Counted from the stretch's first letter, positions 46,852 through 61,462 are shown. The stretch: 64,000 nucleotides of DNA from Kluyvera sichuanensis (GCF_014218705.1 NZ_JABBJF010000010.1:80980-144979); one strand, 5' to 3'. A program made the numbers and translations. Notes: generated from the sequence alone by a model not told the origin.

Positions 46852-48774
46852 ATGGGTAAAATTATTGGTATCGACCTGGGTACTACCAACTCTTGTGTAG
46901 CGATTATGGATGGCACTACCGCTCGCGTTCTGGAGAACGCCGAAGGCGACCGCACCACGCCTTCTATCATTGCTTATACCCAGGATGGTGAAACTCTGGT
47001 TGGTCAGCCGGCTAAACGTCAGGCAGTGACAAACCCGCAAAACACCCTGTTTGCGATTAAACGCCTGATTGGCCGCCGCTTCCAGGACGAAGAAGTTCAG
47101 CGTGACGTTTCTATCATGCCTTACAAAATTGTTGCCGCAGACAATGGCGATGCATGGCTTGATGTGAAAGGCACCAAAACTGCACCACCGCAGATCTCTG
47201 CTGAAGTGCTGAAGAAAATGAAGAAAACCGCTGAAGATTACCTGGGTGAGCCGGTAACTGAAGCTGTTATCACCGTACCTGCATACTTCAACGATGCTCA
47301 GCGTCAGGCAACCAAAGATGCTGGCCGTATCGCAGGTCTGGAAGTCAAACGTATCATCAACGAACCAACCGCAGCTGCACTGGCTTACGGTCTGGATAAA
47401 GAAGTCGGCAACCGTACTATCGCGGTATACGACCTCGGTGGTGGTACCTTCGATATTTCCGTTATCGAAATCGACGAAGTTGATGGCGAAAAAACCTTTG
47501 AAGTACTGGCGACCAACGGTGATACCCACCTGGGTGGCGAAGACTTCGATACTCGTCTGATCAACTACCTCGTTGACGAGTTTAAGAAAGATCAGGGCAT
47601 CGACCTGCGTAACGACCCGCTGGCGATGCAGCGCCTGAAAGAAGCCGCTGAGAAAGCGAAGATTGAACTGTCTTCCGCTCAGCAGACCGACGTGAACCTG
47701 CCGTATATCACTGCAGACGCGACCGGTCCTAAACACATGAACATCAAAGTGACCCGTGCGAAACTGGAAAGCCTGGTAGAAGACCTGGTTAACCGTTCTA
47801 TCGAGCCGCTGAAAGTTGCGCTGCAGGATGCTGGCCTGTCCGTATCCGACATTCAGGACGTTATCCTGGTCGGTGGTCAGACTCGTATGCCAATGGTGCA
47901 GAAGAAAGTTGCTGAGTTCTTCGGTAAAGAACCGCGTAAAGACGTTAACCCGGACGAAGCTGTTGCTATCGGTGCAGCGGTTCAGGGCGGCGTTCTGACC
48001 GGTGAAGTAAAAGACGTGCTGCTGCTGGACGTTACCCCGCTGTCTCTGGGTATCGAAACCATGGGCGGTGTGATGACTGCGCTCATCAACAAAAACACCA
48101 CCATTCCAACTAAGCACAGCCAGGTGTTCTCTACCGCTGAAGACAACCAGTCTGCGGTAACCATCCACGTGATTCAGGGTGAGCGTAAACGTGCATCCGA
48201 TAACAAATCACTGGGTCAGTTCAACCTGGACGGTATCAGCCCAGCACCGCGCGGCATGCCGCAGATCGAAGTGACCTTCGATATCGATGCTGATGGTATC
48301 CTGCACGTTTCCGCGAAAGACAAAAACAGCGGTAAAGAGCAGAAGATCACCATTAAGGCTTCTTCCGGTCTGAACGAAGAAGAAATTCAGAAAATGGTTC
48401 GTGAAGCTGAAGCGAACGCCGAAGCTGACCGTAAGTTTGAAGAGCTGGTCCAGACCCGTAACCAGGGCGACCATCTGCTGCACAGCACGCGTAAGCAGGT
48501 TGAAGAAGCAGGCGAACAACTGCCGGCTGACGACAAAACTGCCATCGAGTCTGCGCTGACCGCGCTGGAAGCGTCTCTGAAAGGCGAAGACAAAGCGGAC
48601 ATCGAAGCGAAAATGCAGGCGCTGGCGCAGGTTTCCCAGAAACTGATGGAAATCGCTCAGCAGCAGCACGCACAGCAGCAGGCGGGTGCCGCAGGCGCTG
48701 ACGCTTCCGCGAACAATGCGAAAGACGACGACGTTGTTGACGCTGAGTTCGAAGAAGTGAAAGACAAAAAATAA
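46852..48774 (+). CDS. dnaK: Molecular chaperone DnaK (Hsp70)
   Basis: DnaK is the main Hsp70 chaperone, working with DnaJ and GrpE in folding, disaggregation and sigma32 control. The 640-residue protein has the N-terminal ATPase domain ([41 protein letters not shown]), the linker [15 protein letters not shown], the substrate-binding domain, a Gln/Ala-rich lid end and the C-terminal [15 protein letters not shown] tail. Codon use is strongly biased, as for highly expressed genes. The long open frame on the opposite strand is an artefact of that bias. Confidence 0.99.
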   Translation: MGKIIGIDLGTTNSCVAIMDGTTARVLENAEGDRTTPSIIAYTQDGETLVGQPAKRQAVTNPQNTLFAIKRLIGRRFQDEEVQRDVSIMPYKIVAADNGDAWLDVKGTKTAPPQISAEVLKKMKKTAEDYLGEPVTEAVITVPAYFNDAQRQATKDAGRIAGLEVKRIINEPTAAALAYGLDKEVGNRTIAVYDLGGGTFDISVIEIDEVDGEKTFEVLATNGDTHLGGEDFDTRLINYLVDEFKKDQGIDLRNDPLAMQRLKEAAEKAKIELSSAQQTDVNLPYITADATGPKHMNIKVTRAKLESLVEDLVNRSIEPLKVALQDAGLSVSDIQDVILVGGQTRMPMVQKKVAEFFGKEPRKDVNPDEAVAIGAAVQGGVLTGEVKDVLLLDVTPLSLGIETMGGVMTALINKNTTIPTKHSQVFSTAEDNQSAVTIHVIQGERKRASDNKSLGQFNLDGISPAPRGMPQIEVTFDIDADGILHVSAKDKNSGKEQKITIKASSGLNEEEIQKMVREAEANAEADRKFEELVQTRNQGDHLLHSTRKQVEEAGEQLPADDKTAIESALTALEASLKGEDKADIEAKMQALAQVSQKLMEIAQQQHAQQQAGAAGADASANNAKDDDVVDAEFEEVKDKK

Positions 48775-48862
48775 TCGCCCTGATGCAGGGTAATTAATCA
48801 GCACGGGCGAAGAGGGTTTCCTCTCCGCCCGTGCTCGCATGTTAAGGGGCTGAAAAAAACCA
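48775..48862 (+). ncRNA. dnaK-dnaJ intergenic hairpin (Tpke11-like position)
   Basis: AGCACGGGCG (48800-48809) pairs with CGCCCGTGCT (48826-48835) in a strong stem without a T run. In E. coli a small transcript called Tpke11 was reported from this intergenic region. Here it may be an RNA processing or stability element that sets the dnaK:dnaJ ratio. The assignment as an RNA gene is weak and rests on position. Confidence 0.4.
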
Positions 48863-50002
48863 ATGGCAAAGCAAGACTATTACGAGATTTTGGGCGTTTC
48901 CAAAACAGCGGAAGAGCGTGAAATCAAAAAGGCGTACAAGCGCCTGGCCATGAAATTCCACCCGGACCGCAACCAGGGTGATAAAGAGGCCGAAGCCAAG
49001 TTTAAAGAGATCAAAGAAGCGTACGAGATCCTGACCGACGCGCAGAAGCGTGCGGCCTACGATCAGTACGGACATGCAGCCTTTGAACAGGGCGGTATGG
49101 GCGGCGGCGGTGCCGGTGGTTTCGGCGGCGGCGCGGACTTCAGCGATATCTTTGGTGACGTATTCGGCGATATCTTCGGTGGTGGTCGCGGCCGCCAGCG
49201 TGCATCCCGTGGCGCGGATCTGCGCTACAACATGGATCTGACGCTGGAAGAAGCGGTTCGTGGTGTGACCAAAGAGATCCGCATCCCGACGCTGGAAGAG
49301 TGCGACATCTGCCACGGCAGCGGCGCCAAAGCGGGCTCGCAGCCGCAGACCTGTCCAACCTGTCATGGTTCCGGCCAGGTGCAGATGCGTCAGGGCTTCT
49401 TCGCTGTACAGCAGACCTGCCCACATTGTCAGGGCCGCGGTACGCTGATTAAAGATCCGTGCAACAAATGTCACGGCCACGGTCGCGTTGAGAAGACCAA
49501 AACCCTGTCCGTTAAAATTCCGGCAGGCGTGGATACCGGCGATCGTATTCGTCTGACCGGCGAAGGCGAAGCGGGTGAACACGGCGCACCAGCGGGCGAC
49601 CTGTACGTTCAGGTCCAGGTGAAGCAGCACGCTATCTTTGAGCGTGAAGGCAACAACCTGTACTGTGAAGTGCCAATTAACTTCTCTATGGCTGCCCTGG
49701 GCGGCGAGATTGAAGTCCCGACGCTCGACGGTCGCGTGAAGCTAAAAATTCCAGGCGAAACGCAAACCGGCAAACTGTTCCGTATGCGCGGCAAGGGCGT
49801 GAAATCTGTCCGCGGCGGCGTGCAGGGCGACCTGCTGTGTCGCGTGGTGGTGGAAACCCCGGTCGGCCTGAACGAGAAGCAGAAACAGCTGTTGAAAGAC
49901 CTGCAGGAAAGCTTCGGCGGCCCAACCGGCGAGAACAACAGTCCGCGTTCGAAAAGCTTTTTCGACGGCGTGAAGAAGTTCTTTGACGATTTGACCCGTT
50001 AA
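48863..50002 (+). CDS. dnaJ: Co-chaperone DnaJ (Hsp40)
   Basis: DnaJ delivers substrates to DnaK and stimulates its ATPase. The 379-residue protein has the J domain with HPD at residues 33-35, a Gly/Phe-rich linker (about residues 75-115), four CxxCxGxG zinc-finger repeats (first CDICHGSG, then [24 protein letters not shown]), and the C-terminal beta domains. It is in one operon with dnaK, 88 bases downstream. Confidence 0.98.
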   Translation: MAKQDYYEILGVSKTAEEREIKKAYKRLAMKFHPDRNQGDKEAEAKFKEIKEAYEILTDAQKRAAYDQYGHAAFEQGGMGGGGAGGFGGGADFSDIFGDVFGDIFGGGRGRQRASRGADLRYNMDLTLEEAVRGVTKEIRIPTLEECDICHGSGAKAGSQPQTCPTCHGSGQVQMRQGFFAVQQTCPHCQGRGTLIKDPCNKCHGHGRVEKTKTLSVKIPAGVDTGDRIRLTGEGEAGEHGAPAGDLYVQVQVKQHAIFEREGNNLYCEVPINFSMAALGGEIEVPTLDGRVKLKIPGETQTGKLFRMRGKGVKSVRGGVQGDLLCRVVVETPVGLNEKQKQLLKDLQESFGGPTGENNSPRSKSFFDGVKKFFDDLTR

Positions 50003-50035
50003 CCCTTCGCCCCTCGGGCGAGTGCGGACCAGACA

Positions 50036-50067
50036 AAAACCCGAAGCCTTCCGCTTCGGGTTTTTTA
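50036..50067 (+). terminator. Rho-independent terminator after dnaJ
   Basis: AACCCGAAGC pairs with GCTTCGGGTT around CTTCC, followed by a T run. The hokC/mokC segment that follows dnaJ in E. coli K-12 is absent; only about 110 bases separate this terminator from nhaA. Confidence 0.88.
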
Positions 50068-50175
50068 TTGTTCGGCTAAACTGAATTATCATCCAGTTAT
50101 AATCTGATTTTACCGATCTGTTAGACGCGATAACATGGTTTTATCGATGAATATGTGCTTATAGAGAGAGTAAAA

Positions 50176-51345
50176 GTGAAGCATCTTCAGCGCTTTTTTA
50201 GCAACGATGCCTCTGGTGGCATCATCCTGATTATTGCTGCCGTTCTGGCCATGCTGATGGCCAACATGGGCGCGACCAGCGGCCTGTATCATGCCTTCCT
50301 GGAAACGCCGGTGCAGCTGCGCGTGGGCGCATTAGAAATTAACAAGAACATGCTGCTGTGGATTAACGACGCCCTGATGGCGGTGTTTTTCCTGCTGATT
50401 GGTCTTGAGGTCAAACGCGAGATGATGCAGGGCTCGCTGGCTACGCGTCGTCAGGCTATTTTCCCGGTCATTGCCGCGCTGGGAGGCATGGTGGTGCCTG
50501 CGCTGGTCTACCTGGCGTTTAACGCTCAGGATCCGGTGGCGAGCGGCGGTTGGGCTATTCCTGCGGCGACGGATATCGCCTTTGCGCTTGGCGTGCTGGC
50601 ACTGCTGGGCAGTCGCGTACCAGCCTCACTCAAGATCTTCCTGATGGCGTTAGCCATCATCGACGATTTGGGTGCCATCGTCATTATCGCGCTGTTTTAC
50701 ACTAACGATTTGTCGCTGCTGTCGCTGGCTGTCGCGGCGGCCGCCATTGTGGTGCTCGCGATTCTGAATATGAGCGGCGTACGCCGTACCGGTATCTATA
50801 TTCTGGTGGGCGTGATCCTGTGGACGGCGGTGCTGAAGTCCGGCGTACACGCTACTCTGGCCGGAGTGATTGTTGGTTTCTTTATCCCGCTGCGCGAGCA
50901 GAACGGTAAGTCGCCGGCGAAGCAGCTTGAGCATGTGCTGCACCCATGGGTGGCCTTTATGATCCTGCCGCTGTTTGCCTTTGCCAACGCCGGTGTCTCC
51001 CTGCAGGGCGTCACGCTCGCTGGGCTGACCTCGCTGCTGCCGCTGGGCATTATTGCGGGTCTGTTTATCGGTAAGCCGTTGGGCATTAGTCTGTTTTGCT
51101 GGCTGGCGCTGAAGCTCAAGCTGGCGAAGTTGCCAGAAGGGGCCGACTTTTCACAGATTATGGCCGTTGGCCTGCTGTGCGGGATTGGCTTCACCATGTC
51201 TATCTTTATCGCCAGCCTGGCCTTCGGCAGCGTCGACCCGTCGCTGATTAACTGGGCGAAGCTTGGCATCCTGATTGGCTCGGTGATGTCGGCGGTGGTG
51301 GGGTACGGTTTATTACGCACGCATTTAAAGCCGCAGATGGCTTAA
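50176..51345 (+). CDS. nhaA: Na+/H+ antiporter NhaA
   Basis: NhaA exports Na+ in exchange for two H+ and gives salt and alkali tolerance. I choose the GTG at 50176 (protein begins [15 protein letters not shown]), which gives 389 residues and mirrors the GTG start of E. coli; a frame seven codons longer is open but unsupported. About twelve hydrophobic helices are visible, with the ion-binding pair of Asp in [15 protein letters not shown] near residue 163 and [19 protein letters not shown] before it. It is followed after 38 bases by its regulator nhaR. Confidence 0.97.
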   Translation: MKHLQRFFSNDASGGIILIIAAVLAMLMANMGATSGLYHAFLETPVQLRVGALEINKNMLLWINDALMAVFFLLIGLEVKREMMQGSLATRRQAIFPVIAALGGMVVPALVYLAFNAQDPVASGGWAIPAATDIAFALGVLALLGSRVPASLKIFLMALAIIDDLGAIVIIALFYTNDLSLLSLAVAAAAIVVLAILNMSGVRRTGIYILVGVILWTAVLKSGVHATLAGVIVGFFIPLREQNGKSPAKQLEHVLHPWVAFMILPLFAFANAGVSLQGVTLAGLTSLLPLGIIAGLFIGKPLGISLFCWLALKLKLAKLPEGADFSQIMAVGLLCGIGFTMSIFIASLAFGSVDPSLINWAKLGILIGSVMSAVVGYGLLRTHLKPQMA

Positions 51346-51383
51346 GCGCAAGATGAGAATCAAAGGAGAGGGGAGCACAGGGC

Positions 51384-52283
51384 ATGTCGCACATTAATTA
51401 CAACCACCTTTACTACTTCTGGCATGTCTACAAGGAAGGCTCGGTGGTGGGGGCGGCGGAGGCGCTGTTCCTGACGCCGCAAACCATCACCGGGCAGATC
51501 AAGGCACTGGAAGAACGGTTGCAGGGCAAGCTGTTTAAACGTAAAGGGCGCGGGATTGAGCCGAGCGAGCTGGGTGAGTTGGTCTTCCGCTACGCGGACA
51601 AAATGTTCACCCTAAGCCAGGAGATGCTGGATATCGTTAACTACCGCAAAGAGTCGAACCTGCTGTTCGACGTCGGCGTGGCGGATGCGCTATCCAAACG
51701 ACTGGTCAGCGGCGTGCTGGATGCCGCGGTGGTGGAAGATGAGCAGATCCACCTACGCTGCTTTGAATCGACGCATGAGATGCTACTGGAGCAGTTGAGC
51801 CAGCATAAGCTCGATATGATTATCTCCGACTGCCCGATCGACTCGACGCAGCAGGAAGGGCTGTTTTCGGTGAAAATCGGTGAATGCAGCGTCAGCTTCT
51901 GGTGTATGAATCCGCCGCCGGAAAAACCGTTCCCGGCCTGCCTGGAGGAGCGTCGGTTGCTGATCCCGGGTCGTCGCTCGATGCTGGGCCGTAAGCTGCT
52001 GAACTGGTTTAACGTGCAGGGGCTGAAGGTTGAGATTCTGGGTGAGTTTGACGATGCGGCGCTGATGAAGGCGTTTGGCGCGGCGCATAACGCGATATTT
52101 GTCGCACCAACGCTATACGCGCATGACTTCTATGCCGATGACAATATCGTCGAGATTGGCCGGATGGACAACGTGATGGAAGAGTATCACGCGATATTCG
52201 CCGAACGGATGATTCAGCATCCGGCGGTGCAGCGTATTTGCCATCGCGATTATTCGGCGCTGTTTGCCGAACCATTTAAATAA
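51384..52283 (+). CDS. nhaR: LysR-type regulator NhaR
   Basis: NhaR activates nhaA in response to Na+. The 299-residue protein has the N-terminal winged helix-turn-helix ([20 protein letters not shown], then [17 protein letters not shown]) and a C-terminal LysR substrate-binding domain. Length is close to the 301 residues of the E. coli protein. It is co-oriented with nhaA and followed by a REP element and the rpsT terminator. Confidence 0.96.
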   Translation: MSHINYNHLYYFWHVYKEGSVVGAAEALFLTPQTITGQIKALEERLQGKLFKRKGRGIEPSELGELVFRYADKMFTLSQEMLDIVNYRKESNLLFDVGVADALSKRLVSGVLDAAVVEDEQIHLRCFESTHEMLLEQLSQHKLDMIISDCPIDSTQQEGLFSVKIGECSVSFWCMNPPPEKPFPACLEERRLLIPGRRSMLGRKLLNWFNVQGLKVEILGEFDDAALMKAFGAAHNAIFVAPTLYAHDFYADDNIVEIGRMDNVMEEYHAIFAERMIQHPAVQRICHRDYSALFAEPFK

Positions 52284-52318
52284 TCCGTTGTGCTTCAGGG
52301 CCGGTGCTGCAAGCGTTT

Positions 52319-52350
52319 GTAGCCCGGCCAAGCGAAGCGCCGCCGGGGAA
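52319..52350. repeat. GTAG-type REP element between nhaR and rpsT
   Basis: GTAGCCCGGCCAAGCGAAGC followed by GCCGCCGGGGAA. It has the same head and palindrome as the copies at 37752, 44493 and 57341 and lies between convergent genes. Confidence 0.85.
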
Positions 52351-52369
52351 ACACCCAAATTACAGGCAT

Positions 52370-52397
52370 AAAAAAACCCGCATTAAGCGGGTCTTTT
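52370..52397. terminator. Bidirectional terminator between nhaR and rpsT
   Basis: AAAACCCGC pairs with GCGGGTC/TTTT around ATTAA, with A run and T run on the two sides. On the minus strand it ends rpsT. Confidence 0.88.
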
Positions 52398-52421
52398 TCA
52401 AAGCTGATAACAAGCGGGCGA

Positions 52422-53013
<592 letters not shown>

Positions 53014-53952
53014 ATGAAGCTGATACGCGGCATACATAATCTCAGTCAGGCCCCGCATGGGTGCGTGCTGACCATTGGTAATTTCGACGGTGTGCATCGC
53101 GGGCATCAGGCGTTACTGCAAGGCTTACGTGCCGAGGGCAGAGCGCGCGGTTTGCCTGTGGTGGTGATGATTTTTGAACCGCAGCCGCTGGAGCTTTTCG
53201 CGGCTGACAAGGCCCCGGCTCGCTTGACGCGCCTGCGTGAAAAGCTGCGCTATCTGGCCGAGAGTGGAGTGGACTACGTCCTCTGCCTGCGCTTTGACCG
53301 TCGCTTTGCGGCGCTGACCGCACAGGACTTTATCAGCGAACTGCTGGTGAAGCGTCTGGGGGTGCAGTTCCTCGCCGTTGGCGATGATTTCCGCTTCGGC
53401 GCTGGTCGTCAGGGCGATTTCTTGTTATTACAGAAGGCTGGTGAAGATTTTGGTTTCGATATCACCAGTACCGAAACCTTCTGTCACGGTGGCGTGCGCA
53501 TCAGTAGCACCGCCGTCCGTCAGGCGCTGGCTGAGGATAACCTCGAACAGGCCGAAAGCCTTCTGGGCCACCCATTTATCATCTCCGGGCGCGTGGTGCA
53601 CGGCGATGAACTGGGTCGCACCATCGGTTTCCCGACGGCGAACTTACCGCTGCGTCGTCAGGTGTCCCCGGTAAAAGGGGTCTATGCGGTAGAAGTCACG
53701 GGGCTGGGTGATAAGCCTCTGCCGGGCGTGGCAAATATTGGTACGCGCCCGACCGTTGCTGGCGTTCGCCAGCAGTTGGAAGTGCATTTGCTCGACGTTG
53801 TAATGGACCTTTACGGTCGCCATATAGATGTAGTGCTGCGTAAAAAAATACGCAACGAGCAGCGATTTGCGTCGCTGGATGAACTAAAAGCGCAGATTGC
53901 GCGTGATGAATTAACGGCCCGCGAGTTTTTTGGGCTTTCAAACCCGGCTTAA
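53014..53952 (+). CDS. ribF: Bifunctional riboflavin kinase / FMN adenylyltransferase
   Basis: RibF makes FMN and then FAD from riboflavin. From the ATG at 53014 it has 312 residues and begins MKLIRGIHNLSQAPHG. The N-terminal nucleotidyltransferase domain has TIGNFDGVHRGHQALL near residue 20 and ISSTAVRQAL near residue 168; the C-terminal kinase domain has HGDELGRTIGFPTANL and GVANIGTRPTV. It is the first gene of the ribF-ileS-lspA-fkpB-ispH cluster. Confidence 0.97.
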   Translation: MKLIRGIHNLSQAPHGCVLTIGNFDGVHRGHQALLQGLRAEGRARGLPVVVMIFEPQPLELFAADKAPARLTRLREKLRYLAESGVDYVLCLRFDRRFAALTAQDFISELLVKRLGVQFLAVGDDFRFGAGRQGDFLLLQKAGEDFGFDITSTETFCHGGVRISSTAVRQALAEDNLEQAESLLGHPFIISGRVVHGDELGRTIGFPTANLPLRRQVSPVKGVYAVEVTGLGDKPLPGVANIGTRPTVAGVRQQLEVHLLDVVMDLYGRHIDVVLRKKIRNEQRFASLDELKAQIARDELTAREFFGLSNPA

Positions 53953-53985
53953 ATGCCTACGTAAATATACGGAACCGAGAATCTG

Positions 53986-56834
<2,849 letters not shown>

Positions 56835-56835
<1 letters not shown>

Positions 56836-57323
56836 TGAGTAAATCGATTTGTTCAACAGGGCTACGCTGGCTGTGGCTGGTTGTCGTCGTGCTGATTATC
56901 GATCTGGGCAGCAAATACCTGATCCTCCAGAACTTTGCTCTGGGGGAAACGGTTTCGCTGTTCCCGTCGCTTAATCTGCATTATGCGCGTAACTATGGCG
57001 CGGCGTTTAGCTTCCTGGCCGACAGCGGCGGCTGGCAGCGCTGGTTCTTTGCGGGTATCGCTATCGGTATCTGTGTGGCGCTGGCGGTGCTGATGTATCG
57101 CGCTAAGGCCTCGCAAAAGCTGAACAACATTGCCTACGCGCTGATTATTGGCGGCGCGTTGGGTAACCTGTTCGACCGTCTGTGGCATGGCTTCGTTGTC
57201 GACATGATCGATTTCTACGTCGGCGACTGGCATTTTGCTACCTTCAACCTGGCTGATACGGCAATCTGTATCGGTGCTGCGCTGATCGTGCTGGAAGGTT
57301 TCCTGCCGAAAAAGCAGGCGTAA
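56835..57323 (+). CDS. lspA: Prolipoprotein signal peptidase (signal peptidase II)
   Basis: LspA cleaves the signal peptide of lipid-modified prolipoproteins in the inner membrane. The 162-residue protein has four hydrophobic helices and the aspartyl protease motifs [18 protein letters not shown] and [11 protein letters not shown]. The ATG overlaps the ileS stop (TGATG), so translation is coupled. Confidence 0.97.
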
Positions 57324-57340
57324 TCAAATAAGCGCAGTCT

Positions 57341-57372
57341 GTAGCCCGGCCGAGCGTAGCGACGCCGGGGAA
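57341..57372. repeat. GTAG-type REP element between lspA and fkpB
   Basis: GTAGCCCGGCCGAGCGTAGC followed by GACGCCGGGGAA, the best consensus copy of the family in this window. Unlike the other copies it lies inside a co-directional cluster. Confidence 0.87.
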
Positions 57373-57440
57373 CTGCAGGCTACGCTATCTAATAACAATA
57401 ATCGTCATTCCAATGTCGTAAGATAAAAGGCTGTCCCTGC

Positions 57441-57890
57441 ATGTCTAACTCGATTCAAAGCAATAGTGCGGTGCTGGTGCACTTCACGCTGAAACTGGAC
57501 GATGGCTCTACCGCAGAGTCGACCCGTAACAACGGCAAACCGGCGCTGTTTCGTCTGGGCGATGCCTCCCTGTCTGAAGGGCTGGAGCAGCATCTTCTCG
57601 GCCTGAAGGCCGGGGACAAAAAAGCATTCTCTCTGGAGCCTGACGCGGCGTTTGGGATTTCCACGCCCGATCTTATCCAGTATTTCTCCCGCCGCGAATT
57701 TATGGATGCGGGCGAACCGGAAATCGGCGCTATCATGCTGTTCACCGCAATGGACGGCAGCGAGATGCCAGGCGTGATCCGCGAGATTAACGGTGACTCC
57801 ATCACGGTTGATTTCAACCACCCGCTGGCGGGCCATACCGTTCATTTTGATATTGAAGTACTGGAAGTCGATCCGGTACTGGAGGCGTAA
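57441..57890 (+). CDS. fkpB: FKBP-type peptidyl-prolyl isomerase FkpB
   Basis: The 149-residue SlyD-like isomerase begins [20 protein letters not shown], has the DGSTAESTR and [18 protein letters not shown] stretches of the FKBP core, and an inserted flap (IF) domain at about residues 70-125. It assists proline-limited folding. ispH starts two bases after its stop. Confidence 0.96.
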   Translation: MSNSIQSNSAVLVHFTLKLDDGSTAESTRNNGKPALFRLGDASLSEGLEQHLLGLKAGDKKAFSLEPDAAFGISTPDLIQYFSRREFMDAGEPEIGAIMLFTAMDGSEMPGVIREINGDSITVDFNHPLAGHTVHFDIEVLEVDPVLEA

Positions 57891-57891
57891 C

Positions 57892-58842
57892 ATGCAGATC
57901 CTGTTGGCCAACCCACGCGGCTTTTGTGCAGGCGTTGACCGCGCTATCAGCATTGTTGAAAATGCGCTCGCCATCTATGGCGCGCCAATCTACGTTCGTC
58001 ATGAAGTGGTGCATAACCGCTACGTGGTGGACAGCCTGCGCGCACGTGGCGCTATCTTTATCGAGCAGATTAGCGAAGTGCCGGACGGCGCTATCCTGAT
58101 CTTCTCCGCCCACGGCGTTTCTCAGACCGTGCGTAACGAAGCGAAAAGCCGAGACCTGACGGTCTTTGACGCGACCTGCCCGCTGGTTACCAAAGTGCAT
58201 ATGGAAGTGGCGCGCGCTAGCCGTCGCGGCGAAGAGTCGATTCTTATCGGCCACGCCGGTCACCCGGAAGTTGAAGGCACAATGGGCCAGTACAGCAACC
58301 CGAAAGGGGGGATGTACCTCGTCGAGTCGCCGGAAGACGTACTGAAGCTGGCGGTGAAAGACGAAAGCAAGCTGTCGTTTATGACCCAGACTACGCTCTC
58401 GGTGGACGACACTTCTGATGTTATTGACGCGTTGCGCAGCCGTTTCCCAAAAATCGTCGGCCCGCGTAAAGATGATATCTGCTACGCCACCACCAACCGT
58501 CAGGAAGCCGTGCGATCGCTCGCCCAGCAGGCGGACGTGGTGCTGGTCGTTGGGTCGAAGAACTCTTCCAACTCCAACCGTCTGGCCGAGCTGGCGCAGC
58601 GGATGGGTAAAGCGGCCTATCTGATTGACGATGCATCTGATATCCAGGAAGCCTGGGTGAAAGAGGCAACCTGCGTTGGCGTCACCGCCGGGGCATCCGC
58701 GCCGGATATTCTGGTGCAGAACGTCATTGCTCGCCTGCAATCGTTAGGTGGCGGCGAGGCGATTACCCTTGAAGGTCGTGAAGAGAACATCGTCTTTGAG
58801 GTGCCGCGCGAGCTGCGTGTGGATGTTCGTGAAGTCGAATAA
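57892..58842 (+). CDS. ispH: HMB-PP reductase IspH
   Basis: IspH is the last enzyme of the MEP isoprenoid pathway, making IPP and DMAPP. From the ATG at 57892 it has 316 residues, as in E. coli; the frame extends upstream into fkpB without meaning. The three Fe-S cysteines are in [13 protein letters not shown] (residue 12), [11 protein letters not shown] (residue 96) and [14 protein letters not shown] (residue 197). It is followed by a terminator. Confidence 0.98.
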   Translation: MQILLANPRGFCAGVDRAISIVENALAIYGAPIYVRHEVVHNRYVVDSLRARGAIFIEQISEVPDGAILIFSAHGVSQTVRNEAKSRDLTVFDATCPLVTKVHMEVARASRRGEESILIGHAGHPEVEGTMGQYSNPKGGMYLVESPEDVLKLAVKDESKLSFMTQTTLSVDDTSDVIDALRSRFPKIVGPRKDDICYATTNRQEAVRSLAQQADVVLVVGSKNSSNSNRLAELAQRMGKAAYLIDDASDIQEAWVKEATCVGVTAGASAPDILVQNVIARLQSLGGGEAITLEGREENIVFEVPRELRVDVREVE

Positions 58843-58863
58843 ATTAATTCTCCCGCAGATGTG

Positions 58864-58896
58864 AAAAAATGCCAGGCTTAACGTCTGGCATTTTTT
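58864..58896. terminator. Terminator between ispH and rihC
   Basis: AAAAAATGCCAG pairs with CTGGCATTTTTT around a 9-base loop. It ends the ribF-ispH cluster. An ATG inside the stem is not a start codon of rihC. Confidence 0.88.
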
Positions 58897-58907
58897 ATGG
58901 AGAAATC

Positions 58908-59822
58908 ATGCGACTGCCTATCTTCCTGGATACCGATCCAGGTATCGACGATGCCGCGGCGATTGCCGCCGCGCTGTTTGCTCCCGAGCTGGATCTCCAG
59001 CTCATGACCACCGTCGCCGGCAACGTCTCCGTCGAGAAAACCACCCGTAATGGCCTGCAGCTGCTCCATTTCTGGGAGGCGGATGTGCCGCTGGCGCAGG
59101 GCGCGGCCGCACCGCTGGTTCGCCCGCTGCGCGACGCGGCGTCGGTACACGGCGAATCCGGCATGGAGGGCTATGATTTTGTCGAGCATAACCGCCAGCC
59201 GCTGGCAAAACCGGCGTTTCAGGCGATCCGCGATGCGCTGATGCTGGCATCTGAGCCGGTCACGCTGGTCGCCATTGGCCCGCTGACCAATATCGCACTG
59301 CTGCTGACGCAGTATCCTGAGTGCCGCTTCAATATTCGCCGCCTGGTGATTATGGGCGGTTCCGCCGGGCGCGGTAACTTTACGCCGAACGCCGAGTTTA
59401 ATATCGCTATCGACCCGGAAGCGGCGGCGCTGGTGTTCCGCAGCGGCCTGGAGATTGTGATGTGCGGTCTGGACGTGACTAACCAGGCGACGCTCTCGCC
59501 GGAATATCTGGCCTCGCTGCCCGCGCTGAATAAAACCGGCGGTATGCTCCATGCATTGTTCAGCCACTACCGCAGCGGCAGTATGCAGAGTGGCCTGCGC
59601 ATGCACGACCTGTGCGCGATTGCCTGGCTGGCACGCCCGGCGCTGTTTACTCTGCAAAGCTGCTACGTCGCCGTTGAAACACAGGGGCAATTTACCGCTG
59701 GAACAACGGTTGTGGATATTGAAGGGAAGCTCGGCCAGCCGGCTAACGCGCAGGTGGCGCTGGGGCTGGACGTCGAAGGCTTCCGCCAATGGGTGGCGGA
59801 GGTTTTTGCACTGGCGTCGTAA
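58908..59822 (+). CDS. rihC: Ribonucleoside hydrolase RihC
   Basis: RihC hydrolyses purine and pyrimidine ribonucleosides to base and ribose. From the ATG at 58908 (GGAG before it) it has 304 residues, as in E. coli. The Ca2+-binding [12 protein letters not shown] motif is at residues 8-19; further family parts are [10 protein letters not shown] and [18 protein letters not shown]. It is convergent with the LysR-type gene. Confidence 0.96.
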   Translation: MRLPIFLDTDPGIDDAAAIAAALFAPELDLQLMTTVAGNVSVEKTTRNGLQLLHFWEADVPLAQGAAAPLVRPLRDAASVHGESGMEGYDFVEHNRQPLAKPAFQAIRDALMLASEPVTLVAIGPLTNIALLLTQYPECRFNIRRLVIMGGSAGRGNFTPNAEFNIAIDPEAAALVFRSGLEIVMCGLDVTNQATLSPEYLASLPALNKTGGMLHALFSHYRSGSMQSGLRMHDLCAIAWLARPALFTLQSCYVAVETQGQFTAGTTVVDIEGKLGQPANAQVALGLDVEGFRQWVAEVFALAS

Positions 59823-59828
59823 TTATCA

Positions 59829-60737
59829 TTAGCGGCTTTGCTGCGGCAGCTTCTCGCTCAGATAATCAATCATCGCCCGCATTCTGGCGGGCATATGCTG
59901 GTTACGCGTCCATAACAGCCACAGATCGCCGCTGTAGTCGCTGATAAACTCCCACTCCGGCAGTACCTGCACAATCTCACCGTTAGCCAGTGCTTCCTGC
60001 GCGGTAAACAGCGGCAGGCTGCCAATACCAAGATGGTTTTTCACCGCGTCCAGCCGCACGCCGGTATGGTTGGCGGCGTAGCGTCCGTGAGTCTGAATCG
60101 TCTCGCTCTTCTCCCCAAGCCGGAATTTCCAGCGCGCGTCGGCGGGCGTTTCACCGAGGCTGATACAGCTATGGTGGCGCAACGCATGCGGTGTGTCTGG
60201 CGTGCCGTGCTGACGTAAATACGCCGGGGTAGCGCAAATGACATGGCTGACCGGCATTAGCGCTTTGCCGTACAAGCCGGGGGAGGGGGACTGGCTGATG
60301 CGCAGCGCCAGGTCGACGCCGTCGTCAATCAGATCCATATAGCGGTCTTCCAGGCGCAGGCACACGTCGACGTCCGGGTAGCGCTCAAGGAATTCGGCCA
60401 TCAGCGGGTGAATCACAAAACGTCCCACCGCTTTCGGTACGCTAACGGTCAGCTTGCCTTGGGCCACCTGCTGGCGGCTACTGCCGGAATCCAGCGCCAT
60501 CTGCGCGGCATTCAGCATCTCCTGCGCGTGTTCGTACACCATTTTCCCTGTTTCGCTCAACGCCAGCTTGCGGGTGGTGCGATGCAGCAACTTACTGCCC
60601 AGCGCTTGCTCCAGGCGCGACACGCTGCGGCTAATGGCGGAAGGCGTGGCTCCAGCGGCTTTTGCCGCCGCGGTAAAGCTGCCCTGGTCAATAATCAACA
60701 CAAAGGTGGCAAGGTCGGGCAGAAGGTTAGGGTTCAT
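59829..60737 (-). CDS. LysR-type transcriptional regulator
   Basis: A 302-residue LysR regulator. The N-terminal winged helix-turn-helix reads FVLIIDQGSFTAAAKAAGAT then PSAISRSVSRLEQALG; the C-terminal effector domain (about residues 90-295) resembles the subgroup with PYLRQHGTPDTP-type sequences. It is divergent from the AlaX-type gene with 92 bases between starts, so it may control that gene. The effector is unknown and I do not recognise a symbol. Confidence 0.88.
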   Translation of the reverse strand: MNPNLLPDLATFVLIIDQGSFTAAAKAAGATPSAISRSVSRLEQALGSKLLHRTTRKLALSETGKMVYEHAQEMLNAAQMALDSGSSRQQVAQGKLTVSVPKAVGRFVIHPLMAEFLERYPDVDVCLRLEDRYMDLIDDGVDLALRISQSPSPGLYGKALMPVSHVICATPAYLRQHGTPDTPHALRHHSCISLGETPADARWKFRLGEKSETIQTHGRYAANHTGVRLDAVKNHLGIGSLPLFTAQEALANGEIVQVLPEWEFISDYSGDLWLLWTRNQHMPARMRAMIDYLSEKLPQQSR

Positions 60738-60829
60738 TTGTGCGTTCCAGGCAAAGATGCATTGAGTGGGCGCAGGATTATCGCCGCAGATAAAGTGAAT
60801 ATACTCTTCTCATTAAGAGGAGAACAATC

Positions 60830-61462
60830 ATGACTGAACGTCTTTATTACACCTGCGATGATGCTGAAGGTCGGGCTAACGTACTGAGCTGTACACCTGA
60901 GCCGGACGGGCGCTATGCGGTAGTGCTGGATAGCACCCTGTTTCACCCGCAGGGCGGCGGGCAGCCTGCGGATGTGGGCTGGATTGACAATGAGCCGGTT
61001 GAAGCGGTGATTGCGCGCGGTGACGAAGTGCTGCATATCGTGGCAAAACCGTTATCCCCCGGGGGAGTGGATCTACGTGTGGATGCCGCGCAGCGCAAGC
61101 TGCACGCTCGGCTGCATTCAGCCGGGCATCTGATTGGCCTGGCGGGGACGGAATTCGGCTGGCATCCGGTAAAAGCGCACCATTGGCCCCATGAGGGGCG
61201 TATTACTTTCGCCACTGGGGAAAACGCCACGTTGCCGGATGCGCCGTCGTTGTTAACGAAAATCAGCGCCTGGCAGGCGGAAAATCTCGCCCGACAGGTG
61301 ACATTCGCCGACGGACTGCGGCAGGTGGGTTTTGGCCATCTCCCGGCTTACCCGTGCGGAGGAACGCACGTTGCCCAACTTTCAGAGATTGGGCCGGTGA
61401 CGATCGTTCAGGTGAAGATGAAAAAAGGGCAGATGATCGTCAACTACACGCTGGGATCATAG
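60830..61462 (+). CDS. AlaX-type alanyl-tRNA editing protein
   Basis: A 210-residue free-standing editing domain like that of AlaRS. It shows FHPQGGGQPADVGWI near residue 43, the first zinc motif H-S-A-G-H near residue 98 and the second C-G-G-T-H near residue 181, which together make the zinc site. AlaX proteins hydrolyse mischarged Ser-tRNA-Ala or Gly-tRNA-Ala. GAGGAG lies before the ATG. Its stop overlaps the citB stop by 6 bases. Confidence 0.9.
   Translation: MTERLYYTCDDAEGRANVLSCTPEPDGRYAVVLDSTLFHPQGGGQPADVGWIDNEPVEAVIARGDEVLHIVAKPLSPGGVDLRVDAAQRKLHARLHSAGHLIGLAGTEFGWHPVKAHHWPHEGRITFATGENATLPDAPSLLTKISAWQAENLARQVTFADGLRQVGFGHLPAYPCGGTHVAQLSEIGPVTIVQVKMKKGQMIVNYTLGS

Noticed and set aside
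46810..48168. 452-codon open frame opposite dnaK
   Set aside because: It mirrors the codon bias of dnaK, has no recognisable domain and no ribosome-binding site.
50068..50175. hokC/mokC toxin genes between dnaJ and nhaA, as in E. coli K-12
   Set aside because: Only about 110 bases remain after the dnaJ terminator and no such frame or sok-like RNA is visible.
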